Below, one piece after another: positions 26,751 through 36,403 of a stretch of DNA of 64,000 bases. Below the pieces are notes generated by a model, which saw only the letters and a list, made by a program, of their open reading frames with translations, searched no databases and had not been told where the DNA came from. Source of the DNA: Monosporascus cannonballus (taxonomy: Eukaryota > Ascomycota > Sordariomycetes > Xylariales); NCBI GenBank assembly GCA_004154925.1, contig QJNS01000020.1, forward strand, positions 62,001 through 126,000, read 5' to 3'. Every line of letters starts with the position of its first letter. Within the stretch, counting starts at the first letter, position 1. The position numbers and the translations under genes are program-made.

Positions 26751-29700
26751 GACATTATTAATTAAAATACGATAAATTAAGAACTTCCTTCCTTGGATTT
26801 TATAAATTAGAATACCCTTATTTAGGGTAATTCCGTCGTTATTAGTAAAAATTCTTTAATAGGCGTTAGTCGTTAATAAGGTTTTTGGCAGATTTCCAGA
26901 TATTTTCGGAATCTGAATATTTTTTTACTTAATTAGGTATTAGGTAAATTTATTTTATTTTCGTATATTAAGAATTTTTTCTATTTTATATGCTTATTCG
27001 TTTTTTATTTCCACATTATCTTATGCCGTATATATTTTGATTATATCTGCTATTAACTTAAATTAAAAAATTATAAAAAATTAAATAAAGTTTGATTTTT
27101 AGTAAAAGTTTCAATTAGTAATTATTTTCTAAGATTCTTTTTGGCGATTTTATATAGACCGATACATTTGAAATCGAATTTTTTATTGGGTCGTTTTATT
27201 TAAATACTTTTTGTAATATGGAAAATTATGTCCCCTTTTTCGAAAATTAGTTTTTTTAAATTCTTTTTATTTATAATATTTACTAATTTAATTATATACG
27301 AATATTTATTCCGTTTTTATTTTTTAATGCAGTTATCGTAATTATTTTAACGTAAGGATTATTTTGATATTAATTAAATTATTGTCGTATATATTTTTTG
27401 TAAATTATTGAAATAAACTTAAAATTTACGTTCGTAAATATCATTTTCATATTTTCATAATAATTAATATTATAAGTTAATTATATAATTAATAATTTCT
27501 TAACCTAGCTATTTCATTCGTAATTAATATAATATCGCAAGTAAATTTTTAAGGTTTAATTTATTCGTTTTATTTCTTTATTTATTTAAAGTCTAAATAC
27601 GTTAGATAATTTGGAATTTCGGCCGATTTATGTTATTAAGTTTTGCTAAAACTTAAATGCAAATATTGATTCTTTATTTAATATAATTTTTATTAATAAT
27701 TCGTATATGTTAAAAATATATTTGAAGAAAATATATACTATTTAATTAGTATTTGTATTTTCGTAATATAGTAAGAAATAAGAAAATTTTGTAAATCGAT
27801 CGACGATTACGAAAATGCTGTCGTAATATATTCTTATAATTGAATTTTTTGATATAAAGAATTTAATAATGAAGTCGAATATAACTAAATATTATAGTTA
27901 CTTTATGATTAATAATGGCTGTAATTTTCCGTATAGCTTATGTCGTCGAGTTTTTGTCCTGGCGCAAATATCGTATTGCCGTATAATTTTCTATATTATT
28001 AATTTTATTTTAGGAAACGAATATATACGTTAAAATCGTTTTAAAATCTTATAGATCTCTAAGTATCCGTATAACTAATATTCGTATATTTTTCGTACTA
28101 GATGTTTTTGGTATTTCTCTGGAATTTGCATTTTATCCGTTTTTTGGTTTTTTGGAAAATTATCGTTATATTACTAAATCCTCTAATATATATTTAAAGA
28201 TATTACCCGAATTATCATAATTTGTCGTAAAAATAAACACCCCCCCACAACAACATGGAAAATTATATAGCTAATTTTAACCAATTTCTTTGGGAAGTTT
28301 AGTTACTTATTTAAAGTATTTGCTTTACCGTTTTTTAATCTTTTTTTATAAATAATAACGAAGTTAAAGTTCGCCAATTTTTCCGCGTCCAGAAATTATC
28401 GTCCTATAAATTCGTTAATCGTAATAAATCAGGTAAAATTTTGATAATCCGTATATGCCTTAATCTAATATAAATTCCCTTTAGGAAATATCTAAATTTT
28501 CGAAATGCTATAATAATGGCCATAAATTCCTTATCTGCAATACCGTAATTAAGTCCGGTTCTTTTTAATTTATACAAAAAGTATATAATAAGGTATAATT
28601 TGCCTTAATTATTTCGTTATCCGATTAATACGTTTAACGCATAATCTGAAAAATCGGTTTTTAATTTAACAGAACGGTTTAAATTATATATAATTAGTAT
28701 TAACTTGCTAATAATCGTATTCTTAATATCTTAAAATGCTTTTTCCGTACCTGGCGTTTATTTAAAAGTTTTTTTTCGTAAAATTTATTAAAGATATAAT
28801 TATCTTATTAAAGTTTCGAATAAACTTCCTGTAATAATTGGCAAATCCAAGGAATACCTGTACTTCCTTGACAGTTATTGGCATTTGCCATTCCGTAATT
28901 GCAGCAACCTTTTTAAGGTTCATTTTAATATATCCTAAGGTAATAATATATCCCAGATATTTTACTTTCTATATATAGAATTAATTCTTTTCCGCGTTAA
29001 CGAATAACCTTACGTTTTATAAAGCTTAAAAAACTTTATAAACGTATCCTGTATATGCTTTTTCTATTTCGGAAAAAATAAAAATATCGTTAAAATAGCA
29101 AACGACGAAAATATCGAAATATTTTCATAATATATAATTAATTATTTACTGGAAAGTTACTGGTACGTTCGTAAGTCCTATTAATATAACCAAATATTTA
29201 AATAATCCGTATTTCGTTTTAAAAATTATTTTTATTTATATTTTTTTAATTCTAATAAAGTTATATCTATCCTTAAGATCGAATATTATGAACTATTTGG
29301 CTCCGTAAAGTTGGTTTTTTATTTTTGTAATTAAGAATAATAATATTATTTAGTTGCCGATAGTTAACTATAAATTGCAATTTTTCATTTTTTTAATACA
29401 AAAAATATTAGATATTCTACTGGTAATTTCGAAGGTTAAATTTATCCTTTTTATAGACGATTTTCCAGGTATTTTTTAAAAATACATAATTTGTTTTTAT
29501 TAAACTTATAAATAAGGTAAAATTTTATCGAACATTTTCTCTTAAGGATTATTTCGTAATCCTATTCGCTATAGTTTAATAATTTCGTATTAAGGTCTTT
29601 TTTAAAAAGTTATTTTATATTTATAATATTATAATAATATATTAATCAAATTTTCTAACTCTTCAAGCTATTATTTTTATTATTTTATATCGTTATTTAA

Positions 29701-32164
29701 TTACTTTAATTTAGTTTTAATAATAATAATAATACATCGTATTCTTCCTTAATATTTATTTTTTTTTATTTTGTTCCTTTAAATAATAAAATTTCTGTTA
29801 TATTTTTATATTTGTACACGTCGCTCTTATCGATCGAATATTAAAATCTTAATTTTCTTTGTCGTTTATTAACAGAAAATAAAACGAATTTTACCTGGCC
29901 AATTCCGCCGTTAATCAAAATTCCGTATTGGCATTTTTATAGTAATCCTAAGATCATATTGTAATTGCCAAATAAAATAATATCGAAATTAATTATTTAA
30001 TATTATATTTTAACAAAAATTTCGAAATAATTAATTTCGCGTATAATTTTTCTGTTATTATAAGCGAATTCATAACTTTCGGTATTCGTTATTATATAAG
30101 GTTTTAACTTATATCTTTATAGCAATTTAAACTTATTAATTATATCTGGTACAACATAATTCCCGCCCAGAATTCCATAATCCACCATTACGGTATACCA
30201 GCATGTTCCGATTCGTATTTCCAAAATAATAAGGTTATTAATATTTTTTTATTATTACGTTTAAAACCTTTTTTAGGAATTCCCTTTAATTTCTTTAGGT
30301 TTTATTATTTTGCAACTTTTTTATATATAATCTTTTTTTTAATCTTTATTCGAATTTATCGAACCTTTTTTATATTTCTTTGTTTAATACGTTAAGTTAT
30401 TATATTTATCGTTATTATCGGCATATTATTCTTTCGAGTTATATTAATTATTTCTAATTCTTTTATAATTCCTTTTCTTATTAAATAACTTGTTTTTTTA
30501 TATTTACGATTATATCCCATTATGCGTTATCTTAATTATCGTTCCAAAAACCACCTATAAATTAACGTATTTCCTTTTTAATAATCTTTTTTTCTTGAAA
30601 ATTTATAATAAATACTAATTCAAAATAAAAATTCGTAATAACTTTTTAATAATGTTTTTTTACCGTATGCTAAATTAACTCTTTTTCCGTTTAATAATTA
30701 TATTATCCATAATAACCAAAAATGTTTTTTTACGAATATTATTTTTTTTCGAACCAGCTTTTTATTTTGGCTAATTCTTAAATATTTTTTGGGGCTATAA
30801 ATCAAAATCGTTAATATTATTACTTATCGTTTTTATTATTTTCGGTACGATTTGGAAAATCGAATCTCTCCTAATATATACGAGTAATTTATTCGTAAAT
30901 ATGTTTCTTGTATCTTTCGTAATCGAGATATTCTCGTAGTTAACAATATATAACATATATTCTGCCGTATCGATTAAGGGTTTTAGAACAAACTTTTTCC
31001 GTTTATTTTTAATATTCGCATAATTCTCCTTATAATATTTCTTATTATATTCGTAATATTTATTAAATCAGCTTTTTAGTTTTTTGTATTCCTTATCGAA
31101 TTTCCTATTATAATAATCCTTATTAAATTATTTATTAAAAACCTAATATATATCTAATTTAAATAATGTTAATAACCTTATTATTATTTCTTTAATTAAC
31201 TTTGCATTATTCTTGTAATATATATATTTAATTATTTTGTTATAATTTTTTAAGTTTTTTATATTTATAAATTTTATATCTTATTTTGCCCTAATTAAAG
31301 TATTTAATTTAACTTTAATCTTATTTATGGGTAACGTTAAATTCTATAAGTTTTAATGCCGTTCCATAAAAAATAAAAAATACGTCTGGTATTTTCCCTT
31401 AATTAAACTTATTATATCCCGAATCTAAAACGTATTATCATTTTTTCTCCTATTATTTTTTAAATTATTAATTATCGATTTTAATTATTTTTATTATATA
31501 CCGGTTTAAAATAATTAATCGTTTAATCCGAATAATTTTATCCTTTATATTATCTTTTAACCCTTTATAAAACATATCGATAAAAACGTTAACTTTATTA
31601 TTTTTTTATGCAGCTTTGACCGTAAAATACTTAAAAATTATGGTATATTTAAATACGGGTTTTTTTATTGAAATTACAAAAGTTATTAAGCCGTAAATGA
31701 TTTTTTATCCGGATTACCGAAATTATCGTATATTTTATTTTCGAAATTAATATAAAATAAAAAGATTTCGTTAATAAAATCTTTTTTATCCGGCATTTTT
31801 ATTTCCAAGAAATTTTGCATAATAAGCTTAAATTAATTAACCGTATCTTCCGTTAAGTATATTTTTATTATTAAGACCATATCCGCTAAATTATTAAGGT
31901 CCAAAAAACAAAAGTAAATTCGTACCTAAATAAAAAAAAATCTAAAGGTTATTTTTTTTATTATAGGGTTCCTGCTTTTTGCGCTTTATGCGGGCGAAAA
32001 AGGTTTAAGTAAATAACGTAACCCTAAATTGTCAAACTTCTTTTTCCAGTTGCCGAATTCGAGCTTAAAACTATTAAATAAGGGTTTTCTAAATATTAAT
32101 TAACATTTTAATAATATTAAATATTATTCAAAATTTAACAGTATTATTAAACCAAAACTTATAA
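26751..32164 (-). pseudogene. Gag-pol remnant of gypsy element C
   Basis: Minus-strand reading gives the RT block GLTNVPVTFQ, then YFDIFVVCYFNDIFI at about 29,085-29,190; the usual YLDD has become YFND, consistent with transition mutation. The integrase block lies about 27,700-27,860, matching the better preserved copy in D. Gag must lie at about 30,000-32,000 but I did not find a clear knuckle. A short run with intact CpA (28,236-28,260, CACCCCCCCACAACAACATG) stands out from the CpA-poor surroundings. Confidence 0.72.
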
Positions 32165-32554
32165 TGTATAACGAACTATATTATTTAACTAATTATTAAA
32201 TCTTAAGTTGATAAATTTATATTAATAGGAATATTATGAAAATATAAATAATAAATATAATAATATATTATGTTTCGTAATTTTAAAAATATTTTAGGTA
32301 ATAATATTATATTATAAGTTAAAATTATTTAAATTATGGAATTAATAACCGTATATATCTTATTCCTATTAATTGGATTACCACCCGTAAATTGGTAATC
32401 CGGCTTACTGACTTACCACCAGTAAGTTGGTAATCCAGCTTATTGGCTCACCACCAGTGAGTTGGTGATCCATTACGTAACCTGCCCTACCGCGCATTTG
32501 TGGTTGGATCATGACAGACCGTTTCTGGAGGACGTGGCTCGTTGGGTTATGACA
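32165..32554 (-). repeat. 5' LTR of gypsy element C
   Basis: 390 bp. The half nearest the edge (about 32,350-32,554) keeps normal GC content and carries three ~35-bp tandem units, the first being a near-perfect hairpin GGATTACCA...TGGTAATCC at 32,375-32,401. The other half is AT-rich. Confidence 0.88.
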
Positions 32555-32559
32555 ATCTT

Positions 32560-33356
32560 TTTATAATAATTAATACATAACCTAATATGTTTTTTACAGT
32601 ATCTTAATTTGTCCGATTTAATTTGAACTTTAACGATATATATTATACAGTTATCGACCAAATTATATTATACCTAATTGGAATTAAAACATTGGGGTTA
32701 TAATTTAAAAGTAAAAATTTATTAAATACTTAAAATAATAACTTTTTTGCAAATAATACGATTAACCGAAAAAACTTTTAAATTTACGTTATACAATTAT
32801 TTAAAAAATAATAAAATAATAAGCGAATAAATAAAATATAATAATTATTTGTATAACAAAAGCAAAATTATTATTTTTTATACAAATTATAAAAACTTTT
32901 TTATTTAATTTTCAATTAATTAAAAAATTAAAAATTACTTTAAATATAAAATTATTAAATATCTAATATAATAATTAATAAATTATAAGACTTGTTAATA
33001 CCGATATTACCTTATTAATAATAAAATTATAATATATAAATATATATAATTATTAATTACGATATACCGTAAAAAAAAATTAATTTAAATAAATTATACG
33101 TTTACGGATAATATATTAATTAACGGTTTAATAAAAGTTTTATTACGTAAACCTTTTAAATATTTTAAAAAATAATTAAAATTAATAGATATTACGAAAG
33201 CCCTTAATTAATAAAGGAACGTTTTGTAAAAAATTTTAAAAAAGGAATTAATTAATTAAGAAAATTTAATTACCGAAAGAAAAATGGAATAAATAATTAT
33301 GGCTTTAGGAGTTGTAATAATTAATACCGTAAATGCTTTAAGGTATTAAGGGGGTG
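32560..33356 (+). pseudogene. Copia element E, RNase H end of pol
   Basis: Continuation of element E after element C. At about 33,095-33,200 the plus strand reads FTDNILINGLIKVLLRKPF followed by KYFKKQLKL, which fits the conserved C-terminal end of copia RNase H (the D-ADGLTK pattern, here decayed). No intact reading frame remains. Confidence 0.7.
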
Positions 33357-33519
33357 TATCGGCTAGCAGGGGGTGCTTTAATACCCCATATACGGAAGAT
33401 TCCCTCTGATCGGAACATATATGTTCCGGGACTAGATCACCTTAAAGTGCAGTGCGTGTTCTAGAGCACCTGCAACTAGTCAACAATACACATATAACTG
33501 ATGTCCCTTATATCTGACA
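33357..33519 (+). repeat. 3' LTR of copia element E
   Basis: 163 bp, partner of 21,417-21,579; begins TATCGGCTAGCAGG and ends TATCTGACA, followed by the GGTTT duplication at 33,520-33,524. Essentially free of RIP. Confidence 0.92.
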
Positions 33520-33524
33520 GGTTT

Positions 33525-33550
33525 AGCTCGCTAGCTAGTGTAGTACGTCA
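33525..33550 (-). repeat. Outer half of right terminal inverted repeat of F
   Basis: AGCTCGCTAGCTAGTGTAGT then ACGTCA, reverse-complement partner of the left end at 5,391. Followed by TA (33,551-33,552). Confidence 0.7.
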
Positions 33551-33704
33551 TATATTATATTTATTTATTTATTATATTATATTTAACATTAATAATTATT
33601 TAATAACGAAGACATTAATTAATTAGAATATTATTATTATATATTTTTAGTAAATTTTAATTTAAACTAATTAATTCAACAAAATATTAATTAATTAAAC
33701 GTAA

Positions 33705-35411
33705 TCGTGAAGTCGCCGCCTGCCCTTCTAGGTTTAGCGGCCTCTCGCCGCTGTAACACCCGCCGCTCCACGTGACCTTGCCGCGCCTCGACACTCGTCC
33801 CCTTCGCATGTATTTTCGACTTCTCCTCCCTTCATCTTTCCTTCCAACCGTCGCCGCTCGGTCTTTACACTACTCAGCCTACGCGAGGCTTCATTTCCCC
33901 AGCTCGTCATGCGGTCGCGACGTGGCCCCCTGTTTCACCGTCCTATTGCCGTTGCAGCCCTGATCGCTCATCTTCGCTGCATCTCAGTTTCGTCGGGCGG
34001 CATTCGCTCACCTTGTCTCGGCACACTCTCTGATTGCTATAGCTGCTGGTTCGGCATGCGATTTCTCCAGCCAAGTGCTATCTTAACTTGTCTGATCTAA
34101 ATAACCCCACTGAGTCGGCATGTCTAAGTCCCCTCTTCTGTCTAAGCTCCCAGCATCCTGGTTGTGCATGCTGATTGCGCAAGACAGCTCGTGATTACGA
34201 GTCCCCGCCCCCTCAGACATAGCGGCCTCCTAGGATCTCAGGATCCGCTTAGCCCATAGCCAAAATATGCCGCAGACGGCCGATTGCCTCAATACTCGAC
34301 GCGACGCCGACGCCATCGAACTAACATGGCGTAGAGCTCGCGCTACCCCTGCCTGGCCGAGCTGAGCTGAACTGTCACTCATCATCATACGACCTCGGGC
34401 GGGGCATGGTCGATGAATATGAGAATGGCGCGCCGGCGCCATATCGGACAGACTCCCCGTCGGCCTCCCGCCTATCACCTAGGTAGGCGCGGTTGCGATC
34501 CTTCTTCCCGTCTTGTTGGTTGTGAGGGAGGGTCGCGTGGATGCGAGGTGGTACATGCGCCGCGGACAATGGCTGTCTTTGTCTTGCCAGGGTAGACAGG
34601 CAGGACCTTCTGAGGCACAGATGGACGGTGGGGTTGTGCGCGCCGCCTCACCTGAGTCGCGTCATGCGTCTGAATCAGGCGGATGGCCCTGGCTCCGATG
34701 CCGCTCTTTCCTCTAATCCGACCGCGGTTCGTGTCAGCGGTACCCGGGATTTGATGCCCTGCAAGGGGTCGCAGGGTACTGTCGAGCACATCATAGGTCT
34801 ACGGCGATGCCGAGAGCGCCACGCTGCCAACTGATCAAGGCCTATCCGAGTCGATCCATGTCGAGATTGCCAGTTGCGAGGGCTACCTCCACTCCTATGG
34901 CTGTGTCAAGTATGGCCCGGTAGATGGATGATTGGCGGAGAGGGGAGATGAAAGGGTGAGTCCTTCGGCCCCAGCAGAACACGCAGCTCAGACACGGGCC
35001 ATTCTGAGAGTCCGAGGGTGATTTTAGACTCGAGGAGAGAAGCAAAGGGGGTCAAAGAGTGGTATGCATCGAACGAGAGACGATTTGCGCAGTGTCGCCT
35101 ATTTAAGTCGTCCCGTAGCCCCCCGTTGACCCCCGGACGATGCGCTCGCTCGTAGAGTTCCCGCATGGATCCTGACAATCCTGCGATCATTGCTTTTGAT
35201 CGGCGTTGTCTTTTGTAGCCTCATGATGGCAGTCACTGTGAACCTTGACAATATGGCCTTTTGGGCGCCTCCGGCTGCGGCGGGCTCAAGATGCGCCGGC
35301 CAAGTAACGCAGTACGGGCGACCTGTCTCCCGGTCGGAACCTTCCTTCCCGCAAGCAGACGATGAATAAAACCATGCATCAGCTTTCTATGGTCAAACGA
35401 CGGACGAGCCA
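33705..35411. other. GC-rich segment of the gene island without a resolved gene
   Basis: Base composition switches within about 20 bp near 33,705 from AT-rich to balanced or GC-rich. The first part is pyrimidine-rich on the plus strand, as in fungal promoters. Many overlapping short open frames exist on both strands but none shows a domain I know. One speculative exon pair is a plus-strand open stretch at about 34,324-34,482 (contains YDLGRGMVDEYENGAP) followed by a GTAGGC...CCAG interval (34,483-34,590) that would keep the frame into 34,591-34,834. It has no clear branch point and I do not call it a gene. The segment could be the eroded remains of one or the promoter of the gene at 35,412. 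Confidence 0.4.
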
Positions 35412-36226
35412 ATGTGGATCTCGTCCGATACCGAGAGCGGATCCGACATAGACGATATGGATAGTGGTGATGGCTGCCGGGACGTGGATGACCGGCGATC
35501 AGATGATGCACTCTCTTCGGTCAACGCGTCCGTGGCGTCTATTACCAAGGCCTCCCCCAGGAATGCTGGCCATAATGGTGAGTTTTCGCAATGCTCTGCC
35601 TGGCCGTCCAGACATGGCTAATTGGTGCCACCAGAGAGCCTCAGCTATGAGTTGGATGATGGTGCTGGCGATATGTGCCAGCTGGGTACGCCAGTGGATG
35701 ACCGGGCTGATTGGGAGGCCGCGACGGACATTGAAACACCACGTGCTCTATCTCCAACGCTGTCTCGCGCACCGTCCATCATGCCCGCCATCTCGCACGC
35801 GAACGAGGCGGCGCAGGCGGCGGCGGACGATAGTAACGAAACGCCTGATGGCCTTCCTTCAACCGACCTTCATCGAGTGGGTCAGAGAAACGGAGTCGCT
35901 ACGAAGCTCTCCATGCTGAAGCCACATCGCCCCAGCGCATGATCGAGAAGACACAAAGCCATTCACAGACTCCACACAGTACAGTTACACGATGCGTTAA
36001 GGATTGGAGCGACCCTCGGCCCAACTCCGACGCCGGCGACGGCGCACAGAAAGACCAGGCGTACGACGCCTCTTCACCTTCCCCGGACTTGCCGGGCGGC
36101 GGAAAAGGGGGGCAGGATGACGACGATACGGCCAAGGACACTGCCGGCAACGTTGGTCAGCGTTCACGCAAACGTCGCAAAGTCAACGAGTCCCTAGCTA
36201 GGGTCGTGAGCCGCCGCCGCGAGTAG
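35412..36226 (+). CDS. Hypothetical acidic protein with nuclear-localisation-like patch (three-exon model)
   Basis: I do not recognise this gene. Model: exons 35,412-35,577, 35,635-35,832 and 35,886-36,226, giving 234 residues. Intron 1 (57 bp) has a consensus donor GTGAGT and ends CCACCAG with a CTAAT branch-like site, and it removes an in-frame TAA at 35,619. Intron 2 (53 bp, GTAACG...GGTCAG) shifts into the frame that stays open to a TAG. The protein is Asp/Ser/Ala rich and of low complexity, starts MWISSDTESGSDIDDMDSGD, and has a basic patch RSRKRRK at residues 214-220, so a nuclear location is possible. Beyond the TAG the same frame runs on as an (Glu-Ser)n stretch to a TAA at 36,336-36,338, so the true C-terminus may be longer or the gene may carry a nonsense mutation. 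It converges with the Lys2-type gene, 177 bp apart. No transposon motif was seen. Confidence 0.4.
35578..35634 (+). other. Predicted intron 1 of the acidic-protein gene
   Basis: GTGAGT donor, GGCTAATT branch-like sequence, CCAG acceptor; 57 bp. Splicing it preserves the frame and eliminates the only in-frame stop between 35,412 and 35,832. Confidence 0.55.
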
Positions 36227-36403
36227 AAACCCAAGGATCGCGCTGGCCCAGAACCCATACCCGAGTCCGAGTCCGAGTCTGAGTCCAGCTCTAGCCCTGA
36301 CGATGGTATGCGGGACGACCAGGAGTATTACCCCTAACGAGAGATAACAAGTATACGGCACAGTACCTATATAAAGGGTTTTTAATTGTGATATTGTGTA
36401 GCC

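Larger units (their letters stand above)
25845..32554 (-). mobile_element. Ty3/gypsy chromovirus C, minus strand, nested in E
   Basis: Direct LTRs of 388 and 390 bp (25,845-26,232 and 32,165-32,554) begin TGTGAC/TGTATAAC and end GTTATAATA/GTTATGACA. Flanks are ATTTT (25,840-25,844) and ATCTT (32,555-32,559), a target duplication differing by one C/T, as RIP would cause. The LTRs match those of element A inverted, so C belongs to the same family and lies on the opposite strand. Gypsy RT and integrase blocks are readable on the minus strand. It splits copia element E between its 5' pol part and its RNase H end. Confidence 0.88.
21417..33519 (+). mobile_element. Ty1/copia element E, RIP-decayed, containing nested element C
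   Basis: Identical-length (163 bp) direct LTRs at 21,417-21,579 and 33,357-33,519 begin TGTC/TATC-GGCTAGCAGG and end TATCTGACA, flanked by a perfect GGTTT duplication. Removing element C leaves about 5.4 kb, a normal copia size. Copia-type blocks are readable on the plus strand at 23,020-23,130 (protease-side GYG-VDI...L-DVAYC...NLV pattern) and 33,095-33,200 (end of RNase H, TDN-L-GL-K-L-RKPFKYFKKQLKL). The element lies in the right terminal repeat of pogo element F. Confidence 0.9.
5391..33550 (+). mobile_element. Pogo/Fot1-type DNA transposon F, split by two nested insertions
   Basis: Three pieces form one roughly 1.9-kb element: 5,391-5,452, 19,637-21,416 and 33,525-33,550. The outer ends are inverted copies of one ~59-bp terminal repeat (left starts TAACGTATTAAGCC at 5,391; right ends TAGTACGTCA at 33,550), flanked by TA at 5,389-5,390 and 33,551-33,552, the target duplication expected of Tc1/mariner-pogo elements. 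The middle piece carries a decayed transposase. Gypsy element A splits the element close to its left terminal repeat, with ATTAA duplicated at 5,448-5,452 and 19,632-19,636. Copia element E splits the right terminal repeat, with GGTTT duplicated at 21,412-21,416 and 33,520-33,524. The reassembled length fits the Fot1 class. Recognition of the terminal repeats rests on by-eye alignment (about 70-75% matching). Confidence 0.8.

Noticed and set aside
33772..35511. Overlapping open frames on both strands in the GC-rich segment (for example minus 34,475-34,789 and 34,906-35,190)
   Set aside because: GC-rich sequence lacks stops by chance; no domain, mutual overlap, and no consistent frame or splice support.
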